Shown here one piece after another: positions 45,789 to 55,132 of a DNA stretch of 64,000 bases (position 1 is the first letter of the stretch; every line of letters begins with the position of its first letter). Both the position numbers and the translations under genes were made by a program. Source of the DNA: an uncultured Alphaproteobacteria bacterium (GTDB taxonomy: Bacteria > Pseudomonadota > Alphaproteobacteria > Rhodobacterales > Rhodobacteraceae). The notes beneath the pieces are model-generated. The model ran no database searches, was not told the DNA's origin, and was given only the letters and a program-made list of their open reading frames with translations. The stretch is taken from contig CAJXHI010000004.1 in the NCBI GenBank assembly GCA_913051655.1, forward strand, positions 1 to 64,000. Direction: 5' to 3'.

Positions 45789-45960
45789 CCGTCTCTCTTG
45801 TGATCGTCCAGATCGGATACACTCTTTCGGGACCTTAAGGTTGACTTTATTGTTTTTTTCTTGAGACATCACAATTTTACTCAATTTTCTGCTGCTTGGA
45901 CTTTTTTGCCTACGCTCGTTTTGTGTTCTTATGTTTGTTTAGATTAATGAGTGTGTTCAT
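45785..45960 (-). pseudogene. Broken DUF4169 family gene
   Basis: Directly after fumC, with an ATG overlapping its stop, the minus strand reads [16 protein letters not shown] then TAG. One base out of frame it continues GKKVQAAEN, stop, VKL, stop, CLKKKTIKSTLRSRKSVSDL and DDHKRDG, ending in a TGA that overlaps the RHH gene start as ATGA. Intact DUF4169 proteins are about 55-60 residues, begin with V/I-NLN-x-x-RK and end with LD-x-HKR. The span is 176 bases, one or two bases off a multiple of three. So a normal fumC-DUF4169-RHH triplet has lost its middle gene by a frameshift and at least two nonsense changes. Confidence 0.7.
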
Positions 45961-47351
45961 GCCTTGGGACCAATCATATTTTCGGGACGCACGATCGTGT
46001 CAAAGGTGTCTTCGTCCACAAAACCCAAAAAGATGGCTTCTTCTTTAAGAGTAGTACCGTTTTTATGAGCGGTTTTTGCCACCGCTGTAGCATTGTCATA
46101 GCCGATTTGGGGCGCAAGGGCGGTCACTAACATAAGGCTTTCCCGCATCAATTTGTCAATTCGTTTTTCATCAGCCCTTAGCCCAACCACAAGATTGTCT
46201 GTAAAGGTGGAACAGGCATCCCCCAAGAGCCGCATGGATTGCAAAACGTTGTAAGCTATCATCGGTTTATATACATTCAACTCAAAATGGCCCTGACTGC
46301 CCGCAAAGCCTACGGCGGCATCATTTCCGATTACATGAGCGCACACCTGCGTCATCGATTCGCATTGAGTGGGGTTCACCTTACCAGGCATGATCGAACT
46401 GCCCGGCTCGTTTTCTGGCAGAATCAATTCTCCTAATCCACAGCGTGGACCGGATCCCAAAAGACGGATATCATTTGCAATTTTGAAGAGACTTGCCGCC
46501 ACTGTTTTTAAACTGCCTGAAATTTCAACCATGGCATCATGGGCAGCGAGGGCTTCGAATTTATTTGGGGCTGTGACGAAGGGAAGCCCGGCAATACGGG
46601 CCATATTTGCCGCAACATTGGTATCCCATCCTCTTTTGGTATTAAGGCCTGTCCCTACAGCAGTGCCCCCTTGAGCCAATTCATAAATCTCTTCAAGTGA
46701 TTTTTTAACGCGCTTAACACCCATTTTTACTTGATGTACGTAACCTGAAAATTCCTGCGACAGCGTTAGGGGCGTTGCATCTTGTGTATGGGTACGCCCA
46801 ATTTTTATAATCCCTGCAAAATCTATGACCTTTTCATTTAACGCACTTTCTAATTTTTGCAGCCCTGGCAAAAGAACATCGTGGGCCATCATCGCAGTCG
46901 CGATATGCATCGCGGTGGGAAACGTGTCGTTTGAAGACTGGCCCATGTTACAATGATCGTTTGGGTGTACGGGGTCCTTGGACCCGATGACACCACCCAT
47001 GATCTCAATGGCACGGTTCGCAATCACTTCGTTTGCGTTCATATTGGATTGCGTTCCTGATCCTGTCTGCCAGACCATTAGTGGAAAATTGTCATCAAAT
47101 TTGCCTGACACCACTTCTGAGGCCGCTTGGATAATTGCATCCGCGCGTTCAGCATCTAATTTGCCCGACGCTTTGTTTGCTTCTGCACATGCCTGTTTAA
47201 TTACACCAAGCGCACGCACGATGCTGACAGGCTGCTTTTCCCAACCAATTGGGAAGTTCCGAATTGATCTTTGGGTCTGAGCACCCCAGTATTTATCGGC
47301 AGGAACCTCTAGGGGTCCAAAGGTGTCGGTTTCTATGCGGGTTTGTTTCAT
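45957..47351 (-). CDS. fumC: Class II fumarate hydratase
   Basis: FumC interconverts fumarate and malate in the TCA cycle as an iron-free, oxygen-stable tetramer. The 464 residues contain [20 protein letters not shown] at the start, [12 protein letters not shown] near 100, [13 protein letters not shown] near 180 and the signature [15 protein letters not shown] near 315 with the catalytic Ser. ATG 47351 follows GGAG; the longer frame to 47366 was not used. It precedes the broken DUF4169 and RHH genes and follows sspB after about 160 bases. Confidence 0.97.
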   Translation of the reverse strand: MKQTRIETDTFGPLEVPADKYWGAQTQRSIRNFPIGWEKQPVSIVRALGVIKQACAEANKASGKLDAERADAIIQAASEVVSGKFDDNFPLMVWQTGSGTQSNMNANEVIANRAIEIMGGVIGSKDPVHPNDHCNMGQSSNDTFPTAMHIATAMMAHDVLLPGLQKLESALNEKVIDFAGIIKIGRTHTQDATPLTLSQEFSGYVHQVKMGVKRVKKSLEEIYELAQGGTAVGTGLNTKRGWDTNVAANMARIAGLPFVTAPNKFEALAAHDAMVEISGSLKTVAASLFKIANDIRLLGSGPRCGLGELILPENEPGSSIMPGKVNPTQCESMTQVCAHVIGNDAAVGFAGSQGHFELNVYKPMIAYNVLQSMRLLGDACSTFTDNLVVGLRADEKRIDKLMRESLMLVTALAPQIGYDNATAVAKTAHKNGTTLKEEAIFLGFVDEDTFDTIVRPENMIGPKA

Positions 47352-47510
47352 ATTGAACTCCATCAAATACGGGTAATGATTAAGATTTAATCTGGTTTGA
47401 TGTTATCAAACAGTAGCTTTAGGTTTGGGCGTTTGTATAGGGCAGGGAGCGTGAAACTTGCAATATGATTATAAGTAACAGGTTGGTTTATATAGCGTCA
47501 GTCCATTTCT

Positions 47511-48029
47511 TTAGGATTTACGAAATGCATCTAGGTCCACGACATCGGCCTTTATATCTTTTATTACCTCTGACTTCGCTGTGCTGCCTTTTCCGTACTG
47601 TTCGTTATTTTTAGCCACTTTACCTTCTGTGGTACGGTCTAAGGTCAGTTGTGCTTCATCGCAGCCGTACGCTCCATCTGTGTGTTCAAATTTTACGCCG
47701 AATTCCACAGAAGGGTCAACAAATGTGATAATCGAAGCATAAGGAACATAAAGAGGTTCTGGATTGTTGCCAAAATTTAATGTGACGGCAAATCCCGCAT
47801 CGCAAACTTTTAAATTATCAAACCAGTGTTGCATTACAATGGTTATCTCCTTGGGATAGCGATCAAGCAGCCAGGGTGCCATTTCTAAGCCTTGATGTGT
47901 CGTATCAAGTGTGATGAAAAAGTGATGCTCTCCAGGGAGCCCATTTTCAGACACCTCTTGCAAAACCTGTTGTACGAAAAAGCGCATCGCTTTGTTCATA
48001 ATACTGCCGTAATCGAGAGTGCCAGTCAT
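47511..48029 (-). CDS. sspB: ClpXP adaptor SspB (alphaproteobacterial type)
   Basis: SspB binds ssrA-tagged polypeptides and delivers them to the ClpXP protease. The 172-residue protein begins LDYGSIMNKAMRFFVQQVL, has EHHFFITLDTTHQGLEMAPWL and ITIVMQHWFDNL in the SspB fold, then a variable acidic/charged linker and a C-terminal DLDAFRKS tail that would dock ClpX. ATG 48029 follows GGAAAGG; the longer frame to 48053 is not needed. The tmRNA gene lies just upstream on the same strand, joining adaptor and tag. Confidence 0.92.
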   Translation of the reverse strand: MTGTLDYGSIMNKAMRFFVQQVLQEVSENGLPGEHHFFITLDTTHQGLEMAPWLLDRYPKEITIVMQHWFDNLKVCDAGFAVTLNFGNNPEPLYVPYASIITFVDPSVEFGVKFEHTDGAYGCDEAQLTLDRTTEGKVAKNNEQYGKGSTAKSEVIKDIKADVVDLDAFRKS

Positions 48030-48204
48030 AGCCTTTCCTTTGTCTTCCAGCATAGCATAAATTGGCAGTTGGAAAATATATAAACTTCAAATTTTAAAGC
48101 GAAACTGATGCATATTTACCTGCAGGCTCTAAAAGAACCAGTACAAATAAAAAACCATACGCAATATTGGAAAGACAATTTAAAGTTTATAGCCTTGCGA
48201 GATA

Positions 48205-48422
48205 AAAGCATAGGTGCAGGCTTCTGTTGCCAGGCGCCTGCGAACCCCGCCTGACGCTGCTAGGCTTCAGGACTTAAAGTTTCAATAACTCCGGTTGCTT
48301 ACGCAGCCATCGCTACTGGAGCACGATTGTCATTTGCAATTGTACTGTTTGAACCGATGCGGTGGTGTCTCGCCGAGACAAAGCTAACTCCTTTAGACGT
48401 TCGTCGATCCTATTTCGACCCC
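48205..48422 (-). ncRNA. ssrA: tmRNA coding piece (ssrA, circularly permuted two-piece type)
   Basis: tmRNA frees stalled ribosomes and adds a degradation tag. The minus strand begins at GGGGTCGAAATAGGATCGAC (48422 downward), like the 5' end of tmRNA, and 85 bases later encodes the tag ANDNRAPVAMAA with stop TAA at 48299-48337, matching known Rhodobacterales tags ending VALAA or similar. Its first seven bases GGGGTCG pair with CGACTCC of the acceptor piece. The 3' end near 48205 is approximate, placed after the hairpin built from CAGGCGCCTG and CAGAAGCCTG. Confidence 0.92.
48299..48337 (-). other. ssrA tag reading frame
   Basis: Thirteen codons from GCA to TAA encode A-N-D-N-R-A-P-V-A-M-A-A. 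The A-N-D-N start is the SspB-binding part and the A-A end is the ClpX signal. The penultimate region has Met where the Rhodobacterales tags I remember have Leu. Confidence 0.92.
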
Positions 48423-48445
48423 GTATCCGTCAAATGACCGGTTTT

Positions 48446-48510
48446 TGGTGGAGTCGCCGGGTACCGCCCCCGGGTCCGATCCGCTTATTACGAGCGCATT
48501 TATGTCCATA
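48446..48510 (-). ncRNA. ssrA: tmRNA acceptor piece (ssrA)
   Basis: Upstream of the coding piece, the minus strand reads a T-arm-like hairpin CCGGG-GGCGGTA-CCCGG, then CGACTCC, A, and the genome-encoded CCA ending at 48446. CGACTCC pairs with GGGGTCG at the start of the coding piece to close the tRNA-like acceptor stem. The 23 bases between the pieces (48423-48445) would be removed from the precursor, as in the two-piece tmRNA of Caulobacter. The 5' boundary near 48510 is a guess. Confidence 0.85.
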
Positions 48511-48654
48511 GCTCAAAGAGCAATTGAAGGATACGCTTTTGAGAAAGAGCATGCAATAGAATAGTCTCATCACATCGGTTAACTGGTCTAGCAATGCTTT
48601 AGTGCTAAGGTCTATGTTTTATTACGCCAGTTTTTAAGAATAACGTTTGCAATC

Positions 48655-49596
48655 TTATACTGGACCAAGTGGAACAACACCTGATGGGTTGATGGTTTGA
48701 TGGCTTTGGTAATAATGATCTTTAATGTGCCGGATATTCACAGTGTCTTTAATACCAGGCATATTTAGAAGTTTGTCAACATAGGTGCTGAGGGCATTGT
48801 AGTCGGCAATCCGGCGTAAGTTACATTTGAAGTGGCCAAAATAGACTGGATCGAAACGTATCAAAGTGGTGAATAAGCGCCAGTCTGCCTCTGTGATCCG
48901 TTCTCCCGTAAGGTATGGTTGCTTTCTTACAATAGCCTCTAACCAATCGAGTGTTTCAAACAGTGGTACAACAGCCTCCTCGTAGGCAATTTGCGTTGTT
49001 GCAAATCCCGCTTTGTAAACTCCATTATTTAACGTAGAATAGATACGCGAATTGAGTGCATTGATTTCCTCACGTTTTGCTTCGGGATAATAATCACCTT
49101 CTTTTGCTCCGATATGATCAAAGGCAGAGTTGAACATTCGAATAATTTCAGAGCTCTCGTTAGAAACAATTGTATTTTGTTTCTTATCCCATAGCACTGG
49201 CACGGTGACGCGACCAGAATATGCTGCATCCGCTTTTGTATAAATTTGATGTAATTTTGTCGCATGATTTAATAGGTCGGGGATAACGCCCTCTCCCGCA
49301 TCAAAAGTCCAGCCCTCTTTTAGCATCAGCCAATGTACAACGGAATGACTTATTATATCCTCCAAGCCTTTAAGGGACCGAAAGATCATAGTGCGATGGG
49401 CCCACGGGCATGCGTGAGAGACGTAAAGGTGGTAGCGATCTTTTTCCGCCTGAAAGCTGCCTGCTCCACTCGGGCCTGGTGACCCATCGATGGTGATCCA
49501 GTTTCTGAATTGACTGTCTTTACGAATGAAACGTCCACTAGTCGAGGCAGTATCATACCATTGATCCACCCATTTACCATTTTGTAACAGACCCAT
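48655..49596 (-). CDS. yqjG: Glutathionyl-hydroquinone reductase (YqjG/ECM4 family)
   Basis: This Xi-class glutathione transferase reduces glutathionyl-hydroquinones back to hydroquinone and glutathione. The 313 residues carry the active Cys in YVSHACPWAHRTMIFRSLKG near 58-64, VPVLWDKKQNTIVSNESSEI in the thioredoxin-like part, and YLTGERITEADWRLFTTLIR in the helical domain. Family length is normal. The pirin gene is 25 bases upstream on the same strand; pirins such as YhhW act on quercetin-like aromatics, so a joint quinone or oxidative-stress role is a reasonable inference. Confidence 0.92.
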   Translation of the reverse strand: MGLLQNGKWVDQWYDTASTSGRFIRKDSQFRNWITIDGSPGPSGAGSFQAEKDRYHLYVSHACPWAHRTMIFRSLKGLEDIISHSVVHWLMLKEGWTFDAGEGVIPDLLNHATKLHQIYTKADAAYSGRVTVPVLWDKKQNTIVSNESSEIIRMFNSAFDHIGAKEGDYYPEAKREEINALNSRIYSTLNNGVYKAGFATTQIAYEEAVVPLFETLDWLEAIVRKQPYLTGERITEADWRLFTTLIRFDPVYFGHFKCNLRRIADYNALSTYVDKLLNMPGIKDTVNIRHIKDHYYQSHQTINPSGVVPLGPV

Positions 49597-49621
49597 AGAG
49601 AAAACCTTTCATGCTGAGTGG

Positions 49622-50542
49622 TTAAGTTTGATGTCCTTGTCCGCGGATGAAGCGGTTGTTCCGTAAATCATCAAAGGCCAGCAATAATTCTTCTCGTGTA
49701 TTCATCACGATGGGACCGTGCCATGCCACTGGTTCTTGAATAGGGGTTCCCGCAACCAGTAAAAAACGAATGCCATGATCGCCCGCTTGTACGGCAATTT
49801 CATCACCGGTTCCAAATCGCACTAATGTGCGATTACCAGACATATCTCGGATATTGAGTTCTTCACCCATGACTTCTTTTTCCAAAAGGATCCCTCGCGG
49901 CACAGAGGCATCTTCAAACCTTCCTTCACCCTCAAAAATATAAGCAAATGTGTTGCGATAGGTGTCTATTGAAAACCTTTTCTGCACTCCAGCCGGTACG
50001 AAAATATCAAGGTAAAGAGGATCTGCTGCAATCCCGTCTGCAGGTCCTGTTTTTCCCCAAAAAGATCCAGTAATGATCTTAACCCGCGTCCCATCGTTAT
50101 CGATAACTTCTGGTATCTCTTTGGCTTTAACGTCTTGATAACGCGGGGCCGTCATCTTTAAGCTGCCTGGAAGATTTGCCCAGAGTTGAAATCCATGCAT
50201 CTGGCCCTTGTCGTTTCCGTTGGGCATTTCCTGATGCATGATGCCCGAACCTGCGGTCATCCATTGGATATCACCGGCGCCAAGTATTCCGCTGTTCCCG
50301 AGGCTGTCGCTATGATTGACAGTACCCTTTATCACATACGTAATTGTTTCAATGCCCCGATGTGGATGCCATGGAAATCCGTTTAAATATCGTTCTGGAT
50401 CATCGTTTCTAAAGTCATCAAACAACAAAAATGGATCAAGGGCAGTGGGGTCTGAAAACCCGAATGCGCGGTGAAGGTTTACACCTGCCCCTTCAAGTGT
50501 TGGTGTGGCAGCTGTTGACGAAAGAACAGGTCTTAGCGACAT
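49622..50542 (-). CDS. Pirin family protein
   Basis: A bicupin iron protein of the pirin family; some members have quercetinase activity, others are regulators, and which applies cannot be told. The 306 residues show FLLFDDFRNDDPERYLNGFP, the metal-binding WHPHRGIETITYVI near 57-70, GSGIMHQEMPNGNDKGQMHG with further His and Glu ligands near 115, and the pirin C-terminal cupin. CAGGA lies eight bases before ATG 50542. It is the first gene of the pirin-yqjG pair, and possibly transcribed on into ssrA-sspB. Confidence 0.92.
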   Translation of the reverse strand: MSLRPVLSSTAATPTLEGAGVNLHRAFGFSDPTALDPFLLFDDFRNDDPERYLNGFPWHPHRGIETITYVIKGTVNHSDSLGNSGILGAGDIQWMTAGSGIMHQEMPNGNDKGQMHGFQLWANLPGSLKMTAPRYQDVKAKEIPEVIDNDGTRVKIITGSFWGKTGPADGIAADPLYLDIFVPAGVQKRFSIDTYRNTFAYIFEGEGRFEDASVPRGILLEKEVMGEELNIRDMSGNRTLVRFGTGDEIAVQAGDHGIRFLLVAGTPIQEPVAWHGPIVMNTREELLLAFDDLRNNRFIRGQGHQT

Positions 50543-51442
50543 ATGATTAAATCCTGATATATTAAGGAAAGTCGGAATTTTATGTTATTTTCAGGGCGAC
50601 CTAGCTTTCAAAATTACAATAGCGCCACTGTTCAGGGATATAGAGCGGCGGATTTGGATTAGCTATACCACGGGAAAAATTTTCTTACTATTTCAGTAAT
50701 TTTGTCAAGAATTTCGAAATTTTTCCAACGGCTCAGTGAATTTGCATTTGTTGCGGTGCTGAAGGAATTGGCTGAAACGGCAATATAGCAATGTACTATT
50801 TGGCACGTAAAAATAGGGCGCATTGTGACCATCGATGGGAGATTCCGTTCTAATGGCATCGCTTTTGGAAAGATAAATCTACAAAAGAATGGTAATAAAT
50901 AAGCTTAACTCCCCAAGACGGTGAAAATATTATTTGGTTAGTAGATGTTAATCAATTGAACAGGTTTAGAAGTCGTAAAAAGCCTTGGTGCTCTACTACA
51001 AAATGCAGAAAATTCTTTAAACATACAGTTACATTATCATGACGATTGAATTTGATTCGTTATTTGGCTTTATCAATCACGACTTTCTAGCTGGGCTTAT
51101 GCCCAATAAGTTTACCAACCGTGTACACAAATTTTATTGGTGAGATTTTTGATTTAATTCCAACTGGGATTAAATATTGCCAAATTAACAAATGCCGGAT
51201 GATTTGTATTGATGAAATTGAAAAGCAAACTTTAGCAAGGGATTAAAGAAAGAAAAGCATATTTGGTAACAAACTTATCACTGCAGAAATGAAGACATTT
51301 AATAATAAAGCAAAACGAAACTTGTTGATGGATGGTATTCATAAATGAGATGGAAGGTTGGAGAGTAAGAGGGTTTACCAGAGCAATACATGCTCTAAAA
51401 AATTTCGTATAATAAGTATTATGTTAATTCAATGAGACGAAT
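50543..51442. other. AT-rich 0.9-kb stretch without a recognised gene
   Basis: No frame with a ribosome site and a familiar product. The plus strand near 50700 reads FFQRLSEFAFVAVLKELAE, faintly like a LysR N-terminus, which would suit a regulator divergent from pirin, but nothing around it supports this. Between about 51140 and 51350 a plus-strand frame (IPTGIKYCQINKCRMICIDE and on, with two stops) also looks coding-like but is unidentified. Base composition is noticeably richer in A+T than the neighbouring genes, as expected for decayed or foreign DNA. Confidence 0.35.
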
Positions 51443-52189
51443 TTAGCCAAGAAATACGTATCCATACAAAACAGAGAACAAAATTGGTTGGTGAATTATA
51501 TATATAAGTAAGCTATTTTCACCTATAAAAATCAATATCTTGAGAGAGTTAATTAATTTTAAATTATAAAAAAATTTCGGTCTACCTGATCGCCAAATTA
51601 TACGCGAAGCTAGCATCCCAACCAAAAAAACGATTAGCCAAGGAAAAATTGGACGGTAATCGACGCTGTAGTGCGGGTGAATTGTCGTTATCAGAAAATC
51701 AAATGAACTAGGTATCGCCACAGGTGGATTGAGATAAAGATAAAAAGCAGCAAGAAACGCTATAAGAATAAACATGCGAAATGTAGATAAAATAACGATC
51801 AAACTGGCAATAAGGCTTGATGCGAGAATACAATGTAAAATCCCGAATTTTATCCAAAACGGACCAAAAATAATAAAAGTCACACCGCTGATCAAAGCAG
51901 ACAACAACCCCAAAATAAGCATGCGCCGTTTGATATACTGCCATTTAATACGCTGTCCGTGACAAAGATCAAATCCCACGCCTGCTACAAATAAAAAGAT
52001 TCCTGCGATTATCTGCTGAAAGAACACCCATCCTGGTTTGTAAATTGTATCCGCCGAAATGAGTCCAAAATAACTCAGATCAAATATGAGATGAAAAATT
52101 ATCATCGCTAGGATCGCAAGACCCCGTAAAGCATCCAAATCCCAATAACGGTCATTTTGAGCTGTATTGTGTTTCAGAAAACTAGTCAT
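51443..52189 (-). CDS. DUF1624 (heparan-alpha-glucosaminide N-acetyltransferase-like) membrane protein
   Basis: The 248-residue protein has about seven membrane helices and the family start RYWDLDALRGLAILAMIIFH, with FLFVAGVGFDLCHG, FGILHCILASSL and the C-terminal IGENSLLIYIIHQPIL. These are the marks of the DUF1624 / YeiB-like acyltransferase-3 group; the bacterial substrate is not known. The A+T-rich codon use is stronger than in neighbours. It is divergent from surE. Confidence 0.8.
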   Translation of the reverse strand: MTSFLKHNTAQNDRYWDLDALRGLAILAMIIFHLIFDLSYFGLISADTIYKPGWVFFQQIIAGIFLFVAGVGFDLCHGQRIKWQYIKRRMLILGLLSALISGVTFIIFGPFWIKFGILHCILASSLIASLIVILSTFRMFILIAFLAAFYLYLNPPVAIPSSFDFLITTIHPHYSVDYRPIFPWLIVFLVGMLASRIIWRSGRPKFFYNLKLINSLKILIFIGENSLLIYIIHQPILFSVLYGYVFLG

Positions 52190-52350
52190 GGATTATCCAG
52201 TGATTAAAAACGCTTTGAACTAACTATATTTTTCCGACGGATCAAGATGAACATCTGTTTCTTGTTGTACACAACTGAAATATTATAAAATTTACAGACC
52301 TCAAAATTTACCATAATCAAAAGACCGTGTTGAACTTATGACACCTGGTG

Positions 52351-52368
52351 AAGCCTTGCCCGAGGCTT
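52351..52368 (+). other. Small hairpin upstream of surE
   Basis: AAGCCT, loop TGCCCG, AGGCTT forms a 6-bp stem 43 bases before the surE ATG. A short T-containing stretch follows but not a clean T-run. It could be a leader element, or the terminator of a lost upstream gene; related genomes often have serS in front of surE, and serS is not here. Confidence 0.35.
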
Positions 52369-52410
52369 TGTCCTAGTTTATGCACAAAGGGCGACGAAAA
52401 AGGAACTTTT

Positions 52411-53193
52411 ATGAAAATTCTCATTACCAATGATGACGGTATTAACGCTCCAGGCTTAAAGTCTCTTAAAAAAATAGCGTCGCAGTTGACAGAAGACCCT
52501 AATGATCATTGGGTGGTGGCGCCTGCAACAGAGCAATCGGGCGTGGGGCATTGCATTAGCCTGTCATCTCCTGTTCTGATCTCCAAGCTGGAGAAGCAAA
52601 CGTTTAGCATAGAGGGGAGCCCCGCAGACTGTGTCCTTGCAGGTGTACATCATGTCATAAAAGAGGGGCTCCCTGATCTAATTCTTTCAGGTGTAAACAG
52701 AGGCAACAATTCGGCTGAAAATGCGCTTTATTCTGGTACTTTGGGTGCTGCTATTGAAGGAGCGCTGCAGGGTATTCTGTCTATCGCACTTTCCCAGTAT
52801 TTGGGTCCTAAAAACGTAGCGTGTGAGAATCCTTTTGAAGCTGCCGAACGTTTTGGACCAGAGGTTATAAATAAAATTTTATCAGTCGATGTCACTCCTA
52901 AAGGGTCTTACCATTTGTTTTACAATGTTAACTTTCCACCCTGCCCAGCATCCGATGTCAAAGGCATAAGGTTCACCCATCAAGGATATCGGCAAGATCA
53001 GCAATTTTCGGTAAAGCCGGTGACTTCTCCGTCAAGCCGAGAGTTCCTTTTCGTAGCGGGAAGTAATCAGCAGCTTCAAACGAACGATGGGAGTGATGCT
53101 GCAATGAATATGGATGGGTATATTTCCATCACACCTATGACCGCTGATTTAACAGCCCATCAGATTCTTAAGGCACTGCAGGTCGGAGAATGA
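52411..53193 (+). CDS. surE: 5'/3'-nucleotidase SurE
   Basis: SurE is a metal-dependent phosphatase acting on nucleoside monophosphates and short polyphosphate, linked to stationary-phase survival. The 260 residues begin [18 protein letters not shown] with the metal-binding Asp pair, then [17 protein letters not shown] and [27 protein letters not shown] precedes ATG 52411, so the longer frame from 52348 was rejected. The stop overlaps the pcm start as ATGA, the usual surE-pcm pair. Confidence 0.95.
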   Translation: MKILITNDDGINAPGLKSLKKIASQLTEDPNDHWVVAPATEQSGVGHCISLSSPVLISKLEKQTFSIEGSPADCVLAGVHHVIKEGLPDLILSGVNRGNNSAENALYSGTLGAAIEGALQGILSIALSQYLGPKNVACENPFEAAERFGPEVINKILSVDVTPKGSYHLFYNVNFPPCPASDVKGIRFTHQGYRQDQQFSVKPVTSPSSREFLFVAGSNQQLQTNDGSDAAMNMDGYISITPMTADLTAHQILKALQVGE

Positions 53194-53834
53194 CCCGTAG
53201 CGCTGAGCAGACGATGCAGTTTTTATTTGCTATCCGCTCCCGCGGTGTAACTGATAAACGCGTTTTAACAGCGATGGAAAAAGTAGATCGTGGTTTTTTT
53301 GTAAAAGGCTTGTTTGCCGATCGTGCCTATGAGGATATGCCTTTACCAATCGGGTCTGGGCAAACGATTTCTCAGCCGTCGGTAGTCGGTATGATGACCC
53401 AAGCGCTTCAAGTCACGGCTAGAGACACTGTTCTGGAAATTGGAACAGGTTCCGGTTATCAGGCCGCCATCTTAAGCCATCTTGCCCGTCGGGTGTACAC
53501 GGTGGAGCGATACAAAAGCCTAGTGATGTCGTCCAAGCAGATATTTGAATTTCTGAAGACAACAAATATTATTTCTATTTATGCTGATGGTAGCAGAGGA
53601 TTGCCAGATCAAGCTCCTTTTGACAAAATTATTTTAACCGCCGCCGCCGAAGACCCACCTGGCCCACTTTTGTCACAGCTGAAAATTGGGGGTGTAATGG
53701 TGCTGCCCGTTGGGCAATCTGATTCTGTTCAAAGCTTGATCAAAGTCATAAGGACAAAATCTGGATACGATTATGAGGATATTCGTGATGTTAGATTTGT
53801 TCCTCTCGTTGAAGGATTGGGAAAAGACGATTAG
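53190..53834 (+). CDS. pcm: Protein-L-isoaspartate O-methyltransferase
   Basis: Pcm methylates isoaspartyl residues of aged proteins so they can revert to aspartate. The 214 residues have [20 protein letters not shown] near 45-65, [20 protein letters not shown] (SAM-binding motif I) near 90, and a C-terminal [13 protein letters not shown] segment. It is translationally coupled to surE and followed after 70 bases by the LysM/M23 lipoprotein, a trio found in many proteobacteria, where that third gene is nlpD. Confidence 0.95.
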   Translation: MTRSAEQTMQFLFAIRSRGVTDKRVLTAMEKVDRGFFVKGLFADRAYEDMPLPIGSGQTISQPSVVGMMTQALQVTARDTVLEIGTGSGYQAAILSHLARRVYTVERYKSLVMSSKQIFEFLKTTNIISIYADGSRGLPDQAPFDKIILTAAAEDPPGPLLSQLKIGGVMVLPVGQSDSVQSLIKVIRTKSGYDYEDIRDVRFVPLVEGLGKDD

Positions 53835-53903
53835 TATAGAACTAAGTATCGATAAAAATAATTATGCCAGTCAACGCACAAATGACCATCAAGGAGTATA
53901 AAA

Positions 53904-55046
53904 ATGCGTCGATCAAACAGTAATACGCTTGGTCTTTGGATCATGGTGGCATGCGTTGCACTTGTTGGTTGCAATACTTCAGATTTTGATCTGGACTTGA
54001 GGGAAAACCAATATGGTACCTCAGAAGCAGCAAGGGGTGTTTTGGAACAACGGCCAAAACCTGATGCTCGTGGCATTATCACATACCCAAATTATCAAGT
54101 AGCAATTGCGCGATTTGGGGATACACTTGATAAATTAGCGATGCGTATTGCCGTCGATGCGCAGGCGTTGGCAGAATATAATGGAATCAAGGCGTCTGCA
54201 AGATTGCGCGCGGGTGAAGTAATTGCGTTGCCAAGTAGAATTTCACAGGCAGACGCCCCTCTTGTTAAAGAGCTGGTAGATGTCGCTGAAATTGCACAAA
54301 GTGCTTTGAAGGAGACGACGCCTGGTTGGCCTACAACAGCAAAATCCGAGACACCTCAAGACAAAGTAAATGCTTCTGAGCCAATTCGTCACAAAGTGAA
54401 ACGTGGTGAGACGGCGTTTACGATTTCAAGACTGTATAATGTGTCTATCAGATCTTTAGCTGAGTGGAATGCAATTGATGCGGATTTCACCATTAGAGAG
54501 GGCCAATATCTTCTCATTCCTCTGACTAATATGATGCCACCAACGACAGAGGTTTCAGTTAAACCGCCAAAAAAACCTGGTGAGGGTAGCATGACGCCCG
54601 CACCCCCAAGCGCGAAGGATCCACTTCCGGAAAACGAAATAAAGCAAAAAACAACACAATCTGACAAAACCAAACCGGAAATAGCCACGCCTACCCGTGG
54701 ACGGTTTGCATATCCAGTCAATGGAAAGATTATTCGTGAATATGTGAAAAACAAAACGGATGGCATTGATCTCAGTGCAGCGCCTGGAAGTACTATTGTC
54801 GCCGCAGAAGATGGAACAGTTGCAGCGATTACTGCAGATGCGGATCAAGTTCCAATTGTTGTAATTAAACACGCAGATAACATACTTACAGTTTACGCCA
54901 ATGTGGCAAATATCTCTGTATCAAAGGGAGCCATTGTGAAGCGTGGTCAACCTATTGGAAAGGTGAGGGACGGAAACCCTGCGTATTTACATTTTGAGGT
55001 TCGGAACGGCTTTGAAAGCGTCGACCCGATGGATTTCCTTAGATAA
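53904..55046 (+). CDS. nlpD: LysM / M23 peptidase-domain lipoprotein (NlpD-like)
   Basis: The 380-residue protein has a lipoprotein signal peptide with lipobox LVGC (Cys23), two LysM domains (about 55-110 and 155-205; KRGETAFTISRLYNVSIRSL), a Pro/Lys-rich linker, and a C-terminal M23-like domain (FAYPVNGKIIREY, AAPGSTIVAAEDGTVAAI, LHFEVRNG). The zinc ligands look incomplete: there is no H-x-x-x-D at the first site (GIDLSAAPG) and only HFEVR at the second. So, like NlpD, it is probably an inactive activator of an amidase at the division septum. AAGGAG precedes ATG. Position after surE-pcm supports NlpD. Confidence 0.87.
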   Translation: MRRSNSNTLGLWIMVACVALVGCNTSDFDLDLRENQYGTSEAARGVLEQRPKPDARGIITYPNYQVAIARFGDTLDKLAMRIAVDAQALAEYNGIKASARLRAGEVIALPSRISQADAPLVKELVDVAEIAQSALKETTPGWPTTAKSETPQDKVNASEPIRHKVKRGETAFTISRLYNVSIRSLAEWNAIDADFTIREGQYLLIPLTNMMPPTTEVSVKPPKKPGEGSMTPAPPSAKDPLPENEIKQKTTQSDKTKPEIATPTRGRFAYPVNGKIIREYVKNKTDGIDLSAAPGSTIVAAEDGTVAAITADADQVPIVVIKHADNILTVYANVANISVSKGAIVKRGQPIGKVRDGNPAYLHFEVRNGFESVDPMDFLR

Positions 55047-55132
55047 GGCCTAGCGTGATTACTGACATAGATTATTATTTTTTAGTGAAAGTGGCCTCGG
55101 AATAGGATGCATTAGACTTTGCTTTATTTGTA

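Noticed and set aside
45789-45884. Longer N-terminus for the RHH protein (105 residues)
   Set aside because: The extra residues are a frame of the broken DUF4169 gene; the ATG at 45788 overlaps the DUF4169 stop as expected for the intact operon.
50700-50760. LysR-type regulator remnant divergent from pirin
   Set aside because: Only about 20 residues look vaguely like a LysR N-terminus and nothing downstream continues the family, so I do not call it.
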